DNA of 64,000 nucleotides from contig NZ_JAQNDL010000001.1 in NCBI RefSeq assembly GCF_028368995.1, positions 3,622,001 through 3,686,000 of the forward strand, in the 5' to 3' direction. The position numbers were made by a program, and so were the translations under genes. The notes below the pieces were generated by a model. That model was not told the origin of the DNA, made no database searches, and saw only the letters and a program-made list of their open reading frames with translations. This DNA comes from Nannocystis bainbridge (lineage in GTDB: Bacteria; Myxococcota_A; Polyangia; Nannocystales; Nannocystaceae). Positions 37,742 to 45,926 of the stretch are shown here, piece after piece (the first letter of the stretch is position 1; every line of letters starts with the position of its first letter).

Positions 37742-38008
37742 GACGAAGATCTCAATGGTTAGAGTGCGAACGAACAAGGGAATGGCGAGCGCTTCGCCCC
37801 GACCGAGACCATCACAATGACCATGGCGCGGCGAGGCAGCGACTTTATTTCGGAATAGCAGAGTTCGTGTCGAAGCCAAGAGGCCGCCGATCCGCCGGCG
37901 GGGCGCGTGATGGGCTTCGGGGGCGGCAAGATGGCTGCCTCGGGCCCGGCGCTCGGGTCGCCGATTGCGGCCCGTAGATCGCGGGGAGGCTGTCTGCGGT
38001 AACGTCGC

Positions 38009-38067
38009 ACCCGGGCATGGTCTCCCCTTCGTGTCGAAGGACGAGCTCCCGTCCTCGATGCCCGGGT
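38009..38067. other. Structured inverted repeat, possible RNA element
   Basis: The outer arms ACCCGGGCAT (38009-38018) and ATGCCCGGGT (38058-38067) pair perfectly. Inside, CCTTCG-TGT-CGAAGG (38026-38040) and AGGACG-AGCTCC-CGTCCT (38038-38055) are two 6-bp hairpins that share three bases and therefore exclude each other. It lies about 270 bases upstream of the prenyl-synthase-like gene on the reverse strand. No known riboswitch consensus was matched. Confidence 0.5.
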
Positions 38068-38305
38068 AGCGTCGCCGACCGGCCTTAACGATCAACCCTT
38101 TCGCTGCGAGATGTCGCCGGCGTCGCCAGGCGCCACGTCGCCGAGGAGGCGCGAGAGGGCGATCACAAGTCGTCTCGCGCGCTGCGCCCGGCCCGCGAGC
38201 ACGTGCCTTCGCGCTCGAGGCATTCGTTGCGCCGTTGAAACTATGCACAGTGGGACCGCGCGGCGGAGGTTTCACGCGAGCGTCGACGCGCCCGCGAGAA
38301 AGCGC

Positions 38306-38348
38306 AAAAAAGCGGGCCAGGACGCGGGGGAGGGTGCGTCCTGGCCCG
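38306..38348 (-). terminator. Strong intrinsic terminator on the reverse strand
   Basis: The arms CGGGCCAGGACGC (38313-38325) and GCGTCCTGGCCCG (38336-38348) form a perfect 13-bp stem with a 10-base loop. On the reverse strand the stem is followed by C then six T (38311-38306). No clear gene ends just before it; the nearest reverse gene ends at 38917. Confidence 0.75.
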
Positions 38349-38404
38349 GGGGTGGGGAAGGCAACGTGTGACGGTGGAGCGGGTGCAGCGGCCCGGCCGC
38401 CGGG

Positions 38405-38422
38405 CATGTCCTTTCGCAGGGA
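38405..38422. repeat. Single 14-bp palindromic unit, half degenerate
   Basis: The reading is catg-tcctttcgca-ggga. It lies about 60 bases from the reverse-strand terminator. Confidence 0.45.
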
Positions 38423-38916
38423 GCTCTCGCCGGTGACCGCCGCGCCTCGGTGCATCCCGGGCCGCGTCGTCCCTCGGCTCTCCGGTAGTGTCGCCACCTC
38501 GCCTTTCGGGTTAATCGCGTCGATGCATATTGCGAGGATGCAGACGGTGAGACAGCAGCAGATACGCGAATCACCGGAGAACCCGACGCGCCGAGCGCCA
38601 CGGACATGTACGTCCGCGGCGCTCGCGGTGCCACGATTCGCGGGTGACGCAGGGGCGCAGCCGACTAAGGGATGCATCGCGGGTGCTCCTCAGCCAGGTG
38701 ACCGAAGGGCGCCGAACAATTTCTCGCAGCGCCGAATTCTCGATCACCCGCCGGTGCGCCGCCTCCGCGCGCGGCCGGCCGCGGAGGCCCCATCGTCACC
38801 GTCCACGAGGTCGGCCAGGACGACGGCCAGGTGCCCGTGGCGACGGCGCTCGTCCGCGGCGCCGCCCTCGACGCGTGGGCCCGTGACGGCCGTGGCGCGA
38901 GGTCGCCCGCCCTCGG

Positions 38917-39222
38917 CTAATCATCGAGGCGTTCGCCGAAGCAGGAATCCGCGAGGTCGTAGCCGTACTTGTGGCAGTACTTCATGGCCTTCTTCTCGCA
39001 CCATTCCCTGGAGTAGTCTTCTGGATCGATGGCCCCGCTCACGCGATTGTAGGCATCCCTGCCCTCGCATTTGGCCAGGCAATACGTCGCCAACTCCTCC
39101 TCCTCCTCTTCCTCCTCGCCGTGGCCGCTGGCGCCGCACTCGTAGTCGCGGGGGACCGTGTCGTTTTGGGGGGAGGCGAGGAAGAGCACAGTCATGAGCA
39201 ACATCTGGGACTGGATCAGCAT
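38917..39222 (-). CDS. Small secreted cysteine-containing protein
   Basis: From the ATG at 39222 (SD GAGG followed by an A-run) the product is 101 residues. A hydrophobic leader MLIQSQMLLMTVLFLASPQ suggests export. A run of eight Glu follows, then a compact part with paired Cys (YCLAKCEG, EWCEKKAMKYCHKYGYDLADSCFGE) that could form disulfides. No family recognised. The composition resembles the lipoprotein at 49787. The promoter region carries a 9-bp inverted repeat at 39240-39261. Confidence 0.65.
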   Translation of the reverse strand: MLIQSQMLLMTVLFLASPQNDTVPRDYECGASGHGEEEEEEEELATYCLAKCEGRDAYNRVSGAIDPEDYSREWCEKKAMKYCHKYGYDLADSCFGERLDD

Positions 39223-39571
39223 TTTTTCCTCTTTTCCGATCGGCGTATCGATATACGCCGACGTGACGAAAACATAATCGCGTTCCTCGTGATTTCCAGC
39301 GGGCAACAGGAGCATTTTCTACCCGTCGGCCTGGCCGAAGAGGAGGTCGCGTCCGCTTGCGACAGCCCTACGCGGATCCGAGATGTCGTGCCATCGATCG
39401 CGCGTCCGCCGGGCTGATGCCGCCGAGGTCGTCGGTATCGATGGCGAAGGCAGCCTCATGGACCTGGGCAAGCACGGCTGTCATGCCCTCCGCCGTGGCT
39501 GGCGCCGCGGGCAGGAAGCGCACGTCGACGCCGCATTCCGCGAATGCGCTGTCGGTGACCGGGTGGAGCTC
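39223..39571. other. Gene-free stretch
   Basis: Apart from the inverted repeat at 39240-39261 there is no supported gene. A short reverse frame (GMTAVLAQVHEAAFAIDTDDLGG) near 39400-39490 could be a decayed coding remnant. Confidence 0.4.
39240..39261. promoter_or_regulatory. Inverted repeat before the small secreted gene
   Basis: TCGGCGTAT, CGAT, ATACGCCGA: perfect 9-bp arms around four bases. It lies 18 bases upstream of the start codon and overlaps the likely -10 (TATATC on the reverse strand), so it is a candidate operator. Confidence 0.5.
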
Positions 39572-39642
39572 GACACCTCCTCGCAGTCGCGGTCCCTGTC
39601 GGCCCCGCGATTGCGCTGGCACATAGCGAGGTCGCGGCGCTC
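39572..39642 (-). pseudogene. Decayed copy of the sterol reductase 3' end
   Basis: The bases align with 40714-40784 with roughly eight to ten differences. The frame reads RRDLAMCQRNRGADRDRDC against RRDHAMCQRKYGADWDRYC of the reductase. The copy sits immediately beyond the stop of the beta-lactamase-fold gene, so that gene is bracketed by direct repeats. Confidence 0.75.
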
Positions 39643-39646
39643 GGTC

Positions 39647-40669
39647 TCACGCCACCGCGAGCAGGGCCTGCAAGATCGCCTGCGAGCGGCGCTGGCCGTA
39701 GCCGCGCCCGTAGGCGCGGCTCGTGATGGCGACCACCACGTCCAGCGCCGGCACCACGTAGATCTTGTTGCCGCCGTTGCCCGAGGCGAAGAGCACGCGC
39801 ACCGGCCCGCCGCGCGCTGCGTGCGTGGCGTGGTACCAGTAGAGACCGTAGTGCGAGGCGAAGGGATCGGTGTCGCCGATGGCGAAGGCCGGTCGCTGCG
39901 TGCCCTCGATCCACTCGCGGCCCAGCACGCGCGTTTCGCCGTGTCGGCCGCCGTCCGCCAGCAGACGGCCGATGCGGAGCAAGTCGTGCACTGCGAGCGA
40001 GAGGTTGCCCTGGCCCTTCACGTTGCCGGCCGCGTCGCGGGCCCAATGCCAGCGCGTGATGCCGAGCGGCGCGAACAGGGCGTCGCGGGCGAAGGCTTCG
40101 AGGTCCTGACCGCAGGCCTGCTGCACGACGAGGCCGGCGACGTAGGCGGCCAGCGAGTTGTAGCGGTAGTGCAGGCCCGGCGCCGTGGCTCGCGGCACCG
40201 ACCAGGCGAAGGCCACCGGATCGGGCGCGGCGTCCATGAGATCCTCGCGGCCGGGCGAGGCGGGATCCTCGTCGTCGGCGTCGACGCCGCTGCGCATGTC
40301 GAGCAGGTCGCGCAGCGGCACGTCGGCGAAGGCGCTGCCGCGCGCGGCCGGGAGGTAGCGCTGCACGGGATCGGCGAGATCGCGCAACATGCCGCGATCG
40401 AAGGCCGCGCCGGCCAGCAGCGAGGTGATGCTCTTGCCGGCGGAGCGCACGTCGTGCAGCTCGTCGGCGCGCGCGCCGTTGTAGGTGCGCGACGCGACCC
40501 GTCGCCCGCCGCGGTCCACGCTGACGGCGCGCAGGTCGGCGTGTTCGTCGTGGTCGAAGCCGGCGAGCACGTCGTCGAACCCGTCCGCGGCGCGCGGCGG
40601 ATTCGAGAGCGCCGGGGTGCAGGCGACCAGCGGCAGGGCGCGGAGCAGGTCACGGCGGCGCATGGGCAT
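39647..40669 (-). CDS. Beta-lactamase-fold serine hydrolase, lipoprotein
   Basis: From the ATG at 40669 the product is 340 residues. The N-terminus MRRRDLLRALPLVACTPA combines a twin-arginine-like motif with a lipobox (LVAC). The active-site motif SxxK is SAGK in VRSAGKSITSLLAG, followed by the second motif YNS in YRYNSLAAY; the late segment GNGGNKIYVVPALDVVVAITS fits the third region. It belongs to the class C beta-lactamase/penicillin-binding-like hydrolases (esterase or peptidase activity possible). It starts 16 bases after the sterol reductase stop, so it is probably cotranscribed. Confidence 0.88.
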   Translation of the reverse strand: MPMRRRDLLRALPLVACTPALSNPPRAADGFDDVLAGFDHDEHADLRAVSVDRGGRRVASRTYNGARADELHDVRSAGKSITSLLAGAAFDRGMLRDLADPVQRYLPAARGSAFADVPLRDLLDMRSGVDADDEDPASPGREDLMDAAPDPVAFAWSVPRATAPGLHYRYNSLAAYVAGLVVQQACGQDLEAFARDALFAPLGITRWHWARDAAGNVKGQGNLSLAVHDLLRIGRLLADGGRHGETRVLGREWIEGTQRPAFAIGDTDPFASHYGLYWYHATHAARGGPVRVLFASGNGGNKIYVVPALDVVVAITSRAYGRGYGQRRSQAILQALLAVA

Positions 40670-40685
40670 CGGCGTCGAGGGGTCG

Positions 40686-41954
40686 TCAGTAGACGAACGG
40701 CACGATGCGGTACGGCACCTTCTCGCAGTAGCGGTCCCAGTCGGCCCCGTACTTGCGCTGGCACATCGCGTGGTCGCGGCGCTCACGGTTGAGCAGCAGC
40801 GGCGCGAAGTAGAAGAAGTAGAAGTACGGCACGAGGCTGCCGCTGCCGCACGCCATGCACCACGCCAGCGCCATCATGAGGTCGCCCATGTAGTTGGCGT
40901 GGCGCGCGAGGCCCCACCAGCCCGACAGCAGCAGCTTGCTGCCGCGCGCGGTCTCCATGGCGACCGGGACCTCGCCCCAGATCGGTCGCCGGGGGTCGCG
41001 GCGGAACCGCAGCTTCTGCAGGTTCGAGTCGCGGAACACGTAGTAACCGGCGAAGTTGAAGATGATGATCGCGGCCGCGGCGACCACCGACAGCTCGGGC
41101 CGCGCCTCGAGCACGTACTGCTGCTGCAGCGTGAAGTTGAACGGCATCCACGCGAGGAACGCGAACCACAGCATGAAGCCGAGGTTCTCCTCGATGATGT
41201 CGAGCGTCGCCAGCAGGTTCGACTCGAACACGAAGAACTCGAAGATGTAGAACAGCTGGCACAGGCTGACGACCAGCATCGCCGTCGAGAGCGACCCGTG
41301 CGCCTGCAGCTCGGCCGCCGGCATGAGGATGGCGAACAGCCCCCACGTGCCCATGCCGATGCGCGACTCGAAGAAGAACTTGACGTCGTGACGACCGACC
41401 CGCGGGTTGAGCATCGCGCCCATGTAGAAGTCGTAGATCCCCACCCCGGAGCTGCGCTCGAGGTGCGCCCGCCGCCGGCCCGCCGCGTAGGTGAGCGCCG
41501 CGCCGGCGAACGCAAACACGACCGAGATCGTCAGCAGCGGCCCGAGCTGCGCCAGCACGGCCGCCGGCGAGACGATGTCGGCGGCGATGCCCGCGACCAG
41601 CAGCGCCATCGTCAGGCCGAACGCGACCAGCCCGTTGAGGCGGTACTCGGCCTGCTCGCCGTGCGCGGTCCGCCGCCCCTGCACCACGCGGCCCGGCACC
41701 ACCACGTAGAGCAGCGCCTGCAGCCCGAGCCAGCCGGTGAACATCGCCGCGGCCTCCCAGGTCGGCGCCGGGATCATCGCCAGCAGCTCGGCGAGCGAGC
41801 CCGGCAACCACAGCGAGCCGCCGTGCTGGGCCACCGCCGACCACAGATAAAACGTGATCGTCGGCATCAGGATCGTCAGCGCGAGCGCGCCCCCCGGGCC
41901 GCCGAATTGGTCGGGGCGGGTCCTGTTGTTGGTCGTCTCCGCGTCGCCGGTCAT
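40686..41954 (-). CDS. ERG24-type sterol C14-reductase
   Basis: From the ATG at 41954 the product is 422 residues with about nine membrane segments. The family signature LLLSGWWGLARHANYMGD lies near residue 345, and the C-terminus CQRKYGADWDRYCEKVPYRIVPFVY is the classic end of the ERG4/ERG24 family; GMGTWGLFAILMP and GIYDFYMGAMLNPR are further conserved stretches. These NADPH-dependent membrane enzymes reduce the C14=C15 double bond of sterol intermediates (or C24/C7 in relatives). Bacterial members are known from sterol-making myxobacteria and methanotrophs. TATCGT on the reverse strand (41968-41963) lies eight bases before the ATG. Confidence 0.9.
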   Translation of the reverse strand: MTGDAETTNNRTRPDQFGGPGGALALTILMPTITFYLWSAVAQHGGSLWLPGSLAELLAMIPAPTWEAAAMFTGWLGLQALLYVVVPGRVVQGRRTAHGEQAEYRLNGLVAFGLTMALLVAGIAADIVSPAAVLAQLGPLLTISVVFAFAGAALTYAAGRRRAHLERSSGVGIYDFYMGAMLNPRVGRHDVKFFFESRIGMGTWGLFAILMPAAELQAHGSLSTAMLVVSLCQLFYIFEFFVFESNLLATLDIIEENLGFMLWFAFLAWMPFNFTLQQQYVLEARPELSVVAAAAIIIFNFAGYYVFRDSNLQKLRFRRDPRRPIWGEVPVAMETARGSKLLLSGWWGLARHANYMGDLMMALAWCMACGSGSLVPYFYFFYFAPLLLNRERRDHAMCQRKYGADWDRYCEKVPYRIVPFVY

Positions 41955-42300
41955 CGGCCGCGACGATAGAGGCGCCGCTCGCCGATCTCCAGCCCGGCCG
42001 CAGCCCCACGCGCGCCCGCGCCGTGACGCTCGCGCGGTCCAACGCCCGCGCAAGGCCTCCTGGCGCCCCTCCCCGGCCTCGTTGCAGCGAACGCGTCGTG
42101 ATCCCGAGCACGACACCCGCGGATACAGATCTCCCCGCGCCGTGCCGCGTCACCCGCGATGCGCGCGACCTGGCCCCGCGTCTTCGGTGCCGCTCCGAGG
42201 CTCGACGCCTCCGCCCCGTGCATCACGCCAGAACGCACCCCGCCGGGCGCCTTCGGTGCCGCCCCGAGACCCGAGCCTCCGAGCGACCTCACCCCGCGCC

Positions 42301-42374
42301 GCAGCACTTTCAGACATGTCCTTTACAACATGCCCTGATCGCCATGTCCTTATCGACATGTCTGATCCGGCATA
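42301..42374. repeat. Four- to five-unit palindromic chain
   Basis: CATG occurs at 42315, 42329, 42343 and 42357, then CATA at 42371; gcag at 42301 extends the 14-base register. The cores tcctttacaa, ccctgatcgc, tccttatcga and tctgatccgg are less symmetric than elsewhere, so this looks like an older chain. It ends just before the nudC stop. Confidence 0.75.
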
Positions 42375-42387
42375 CGCACCCGCCGCT

Positions 42388-43338
42388 TCAGCCGCGGGCC
42401 AGCGTCGTCAGCTCGAGCCCGGCCGTCTCGCGCAGCCAGTGCTCGATCAGCCGGAACGACACCGACAGCGGCGGCGGCAGCACCAGCGAGCCGTCGGCCA
42501 GCGAGCCCACGATCTCGTCGGCCGTGAACCACCGGGCCGCCTCGAGCTCCGGGCCCACCTGCAGCTCCGGGCCCTGCGCCTCCGCGGTGAAGCCCAGCAT
42601 CAGCGACGCCGGGAACGGCCACGGCTGCGACGAGTGGTAATCGCACTCGGCCACCGTCACCCCGCTCTCCTCGAACACCTCGCGGCGGACCGCGTCCTCG
42701 AGCGTCTCGCCTGGCTCGACGAACCCTGCCAGCGTCGAGAAGCGGCCTGGCGGCCAGCTGGCCTGGCGGCCGAGCAGGCACGCGTCGCCCCAGCCGACGA
42801 TGACGATGATCGCCGGGTCGGTGCGCGGGAAGTGTTCGATGCGGCAGGCCGGATTGGTGCAGCGGGCCCGGTGCCCCGCCGACACGAAGATCGTCGGCGA
42901 ACCGCACGCGCCGCAGAAGCGGGCTCGCGTCTGCCAGTGGAGCAGCCCGCGGGCGTACGCGAACAGCCCGGCGTCGAAGGCCGGCAGCGCCAGCCCGGCC
43001 GCGCGCAGGTCCATCCATTGCCCGCCGAGCTCGCGCGCCAGCGGCTCCTCGTCGTCGCCGGCGTGGGCCACCGCGAAGTGGGCCACCTGCTCCGCCTCGC
43101 CCAGATAGAACAGCGGCGCCGTCGCCAGCCACGCCGCCCGCTCCGCCTCGGCCAGCAGGCGCAGCCCGCGGCGCGTCGCGTCGACCAGCGCCTTGCCGTC
43201 CGGGCGCACCACCGCGTATCGCGTCGTCTCGGCCGTCCTGCGCGTCTCGATCCACCCCGCGTCGTCGCGGCGCTCGCTCGCGCGGTCGAGCGCCAGCGCG
43301 GCGAACACATTGTTGCGGCTGCGGGTGCTGGTCGCCAT
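42388..43338 (-). CDS. nudC: NAD(H) pyrophosphatase NudC
   Basis: From the ATG at 43338 (AGGAGG upstream, 10-base spacing) the product is 316 residues. A zinc ribbon (FCGACGS, then CTNPACR) precedes the Nudix box, whose invariant pattern GX5EX7REVXEEXG is complete (GFVEPGETLED then REVFEES). The NudC-specific motif SQPWPFPASLM follows. NudC cleaves NADH to NMNH and AMP and removes NAD caps from RNA. Usual length about 260-320. Confidence 0.95.
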   Translation of the reverse strand: MATSTRSRNNVFAALALDRASERRDDAGWIETRRTAETTRYAVVRPDGKALVDATRRGLRLLAEAERAAWLATAPLFYLGEAEQVAHFAVAHAGDDEEPLARELGGQWMDLRAAGLALPAFDAGLFAYARGLLHWQTRARFCGACGSPTIFVSAGHRARCTNPACRIEHFPRTDPAIIVIVGWGDACLLGRQASWPPGRFSTLAGFVEPGETLEDAVRREVFEESGVTVAECDYHSSQPWPFPASLMLGFTAEAQGPELQVGPELEAARWFTADEIVGSLADGSLVLPPPLSVSFRLIEHWLRETAGLELTTLARG

Positions 43339-43549
43339 CGTCAGAGTTCCTCCTGCGCCCGTCGGCGTGGGCGAGCGCGGCCGGGGCCTGGGCGGGGACG
43401 CGGGAGCATCGGCGGCGGGCAGCATGCCGCGTCCGTCCGCCCCGCGCCAGCGGCCCTGGCGACCGCCGCCACGCCAGGCCATGCACGCCACCGATCGGCC
43501 GCCCGCCTCGCCCCGCGGTGACCCCGCGAGCGTCCGCGCATTCACATCA

Positions 43550-43567
43550 CATGTCTCTCGGGACATC
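43550..43567. repeat. Single 14-bp palindromic unit
   Basis: The reading is catg-tctctcggga-catc; noncoding, between divergent nudC and the GST gene. Confidence 0.65.
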
Positions 43568-43708
43568 TACCCAATCGCCGCCGCGAATCACGGTTGCGTC
43601 CCCGGATTAGGGGTTCCTCGCCCGCAGAGGTGTCGGCGAACGACCCCTGAACAAAAGACTAGCTGTGGCGCGCGGTATCGCGTACAAGGAGCGCGGAGAC
43701 ACCCCCTC

Positions 43709-44344
43709 ATGTCCATCACGTTTTACTACAACCCCATGTCCTCGGCCTCTCGCGTCCAGCTCACCCTCGCGGAGCTCGACATCCCCCACGAGAAGGTCTT
43801 CGTCGACCTGCAGGCGAAGGACCAGCGCAAGCCCGAGTTCCTCAAGCTCAACCCCAACGGCAAGATCCCCACGATCGTCGTCGACGGCCAGCCGATGTTC
43901 GAGTCGATCGCCATCCAGATCTACCTGGGCGAGCGCTACGGCGTCGAGCGCGGCCTGTGGCCGGCCGTCGGCTCACGCGAGCACATGCAAGCCCTGACCT
44001 GGCTGTGCTGGGCCCAGGTCTCGCTCGGCACCCCGCTCTTCACGTACATGCACAACGCCAGCGAGCAGGTCCCTGCCGAGGCGCGCAACGCCGTGCAGGC
44101 CGAGCGGGCGCTGGCCGAGCTGCACGAGGCCCTGGCGATCCTCGACGCCCGCCTCGGCGAGACCGGCAACATCGTCCACGACAAGTGGACCCTCGTCGAC
44201 GCCGACGTGTCGAGCGTGCTCGGATGGGGCCTCTACATGATCAAGCTCGACGCCTCCAAGTACACCCATCTCACTGCCTGGCTGGAGCGCGCGGACAGCC
44301 GCCCCGCCGCCCGCGCCCTGAGGGAAGCCCACCAGCAGGCCTGA
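43709..44344 (+). CDS. Glutathione S-transferase-like protein
   Basis: The product is 211 residues with the N-terminal thioredoxin-like GST domain (FYYNPMSSASRVQLTLAELDIPHEKVFVDL, NPNGKIPTIVVDGQPMFES, where the ES pair binds the gamma-glutamyl group) and an all-helical C-terminal domain (about 90-205). The Ser cluster at 11-14 could hold the catalytic Ser. A GGAG ribosome site precedes the ATG. Cytosolic detoxification or conjugation enzyme; substrate unknown. Confidence 0.93.
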   Translation: MSITFYYNPMSSASRVQLTLAELDIPHEKVFVDLQAKDQRKPEFLKLNPNGKIPTIVVDGQPMFESIAIQIYLGERYGVERGLWPAVGSREHMQALTWLCWAQVSLGTPLFTYMHNASEQVPAEARNAVQAERALAELHEALAILDARLGETGNIVHDKWTLVDADVSSVLGWGLYMIKLDASKYTHLTAWLERADSRPAARALREAHQQA

Positions 44345-44507
44345 TCGCGCCCCGCGGGCGTGATTCGCGGTGGCACGATTGTCGCCACCGCACGGCCGCC
44401 CTGGTCTCGGCCGAGTCTGCGAATGGCGAGACGACCCGAGGCTTCGCGCGTCAATCGCGACACCACCCCGCGGACAGCGGGGTGGCGCGAAGCTCTTCGC
44501 GCTCGGC

Positions 44508-45362
44508 TCAAGCCTGCCGACGCCGCCAGGCCAGCAAGCCCAGCCCCATCAGCGCCAGCCCGCCCGCGGGCGAGCCCCCGTTGGCGTTGCACTCGCAGCC
44601 GACCTCGCCCTCCGCGTGGCAGGTGTTGCCCTTGCACTCGGCGCTGCCCTCCGCGTACACCTCGATGTCGAGCAACGCCTTGAGCGCGTCGACGCAGGCG
44701 TCGAGCTGCCCGCCGACGTCGACGAACTGCCCGTCGCAGAACAGCGCGCCCTCGGGCCGCTGGCAGTGCAGCTTGCAGCCGCCCTCGAGGTCGGCCCGGC
44801 AGTTGACGTAGCCGCTGGCCTGGCAATCGATCTGGCAGTCGATGTTGGCCTGCGCGTCGCACGAGCCGGTGCACGACGCCTGGCACTTGGCCTCGCAGTC
44901 GACCTCCGGCGGGGTGACCTTGCACTGGCCGTCGCAGCCGGCCGAGCAGGTCGCCTCGCACGAGGCCTTGCACTCGCCCCCGTTCGCCGACGCCGAGCAT
45001 TTGCCGTCGCAGTTGGCGCTGCAGTCGGCCTGGCACTCGAGCTGGCAGTTGAACTCGCCCGGGTCCACGTCGCAATCGGCCCGGCACTCGCCCTCGCAGC
45101 TGCCGACACAATCGACGCTGGCCTCGGCGTTGCAATCACCCGCGCACTCGGCCCGCAGGTCCGCGGCGCAGGCGGCGGTCAAGCTGACCGGCTTGCACAT
45201 GCCCTCGCACACCGGGCCGACGTACACCGTACATTCGGCGCCGCCCTGCACGAAGATCTCGCCGCAGGGCGCCAGGCTGGAATCGGCCCGGACCTCGGCC
45301 GCGAGCAGCAGCGGGATCGCAAAGGCCAATGTATGGAGGAGGCTGGAGAAGGTGCGTCGCAT
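44508..45362 (-). CDS. Cysteine-rich secreted protein with MYXO-CTERM-like tail
   Basis: From the ATG at 45362 the product is 284 residues. A signal peptide (SSLLHTLAFAIPLLLAAEVRA) is followed by about 200 residues with a Cys roughly every four to five positions (CDGKCSASANGGEC, CTGSCDAQANIDC), probably a disulfide-rich rod. The C-terminus has the sorting-signal layout of myxobacteria: Cys, Gly-rich stretch (CECNANGGSPAGG), hydrophobic helix (LALMGLGLLAW) and RRR. Such tails direct anchoring at the surface (MYXO-CTERM; known as a class, mechanism partly known). The repeats resemble each other, which suggests growth by internal duplication. Confidence 0.88.
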   Translation of the reverse strand: MRRTFSSLLHTLAFAIPLLLAAEVRADSSLAPCGEIFVQGGAECTVYVGPVCEGMCKPVSLTAACAADLRAECAGDCNAEASVDCVGSCEGECRADCDVDPGEFNCQLECQADCSANCDGKCSASANGGECKASCEATCSAGCDGQCKVTPPEVDCEAKCQASCTGSCDAQANIDCQIDCQASGYVNCRADLEGGCKLHCQRPEGALFCDGQFVDVGGQLDACVDALKALLDIEVYAEGSAECKGNTCHAEGEVGCECNANGGSPAGGLALMGLGLLAWRRRQA

Positions 45363-45926
45363 GTCGAGACCTCTGGGGGGCGACGTTGCCATTACACGCG
45401 ATCGCCGACGCGGCCAGCCCCGACGAGCACGCCGACGCCCCGGAGAGCGAGCCCAGCCGCGATGAAGCCAGCCAGGCGACGCTCGCGCTCGCCGCCCGGT
45501 CGATTCACCTCTGCGCATCGAAGGCCTCCGGCGAGCGGCCGAGCCCGGTCGCAGTGCCCGGATAGATGTCCGGCGCAATTCGCGTCTCACCGCCGAGGCA
45601 GCTCACGAATCGACCGCTCGCTGCAATTGCAACGAACATCCCCACCGACGCTACCCGGCATCACGACACCATCAGCCTCGCGCCCATCCTCTCCGTGCAG
45701 CGAAAGTTTTCGCGCCGGGCGCTCGCGCTCGTGCACCCTCCTGCGAACCCCGACCTCCGTCACCCGCTGCCGCGTGGCACCGCCCGATCTGCGCCCGCCT
45801 GCGCTCTCGCCATTCTATTCATTCCGGTCGCGCGCCACCGCGGAACTCGCCCTCACCGCGCCCATTCCCTGCCCTTTGCCCCCGGTTTGCGACGCCCGGA
45901 GCGGCGTGCCACGCTCCCCCTCCGTG
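45363..45926. other. Gene-free stretch between divergent genes
   Basis: This 564-base gap is slightly less GC-rich (for example near 45600-45715). I see no palindromic unit, RNA gene or coding signature; it must hold the promoters of the two flanking exported-protein genes. Confidence 0.4.

Larger units (their letters stand above)
37742..38916. other. Long gene-poor region with RNA-like structures
   Basis: The region is 1.2 kb. It holds a structured inverted repeat (38009-38067), a strong reverse-strand terminator (38306-38348), a single palindromic unit (38405-38422) and, at the right end, a forward frame reading IVTVHEVGQDDGQVPVATAL up to a stop near 38920 that looks like the end of a broken gene. 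Long open frames cross it but have no coding character. Confidence 0.5.

Noticed and set aside
38340..38560. Cyclic-di-GMP or glycine riboswitch on the reverse strand
   Set aside because: Scattered similarity to single words only; the conserved cores of these riboswitches are not present.
39572..40784. Insertion sequence around the beta-lactamase-fold gene
   Set aside because: No transposase and no terminal inverted repeats; the flanking repeats are copies of coding sequence.
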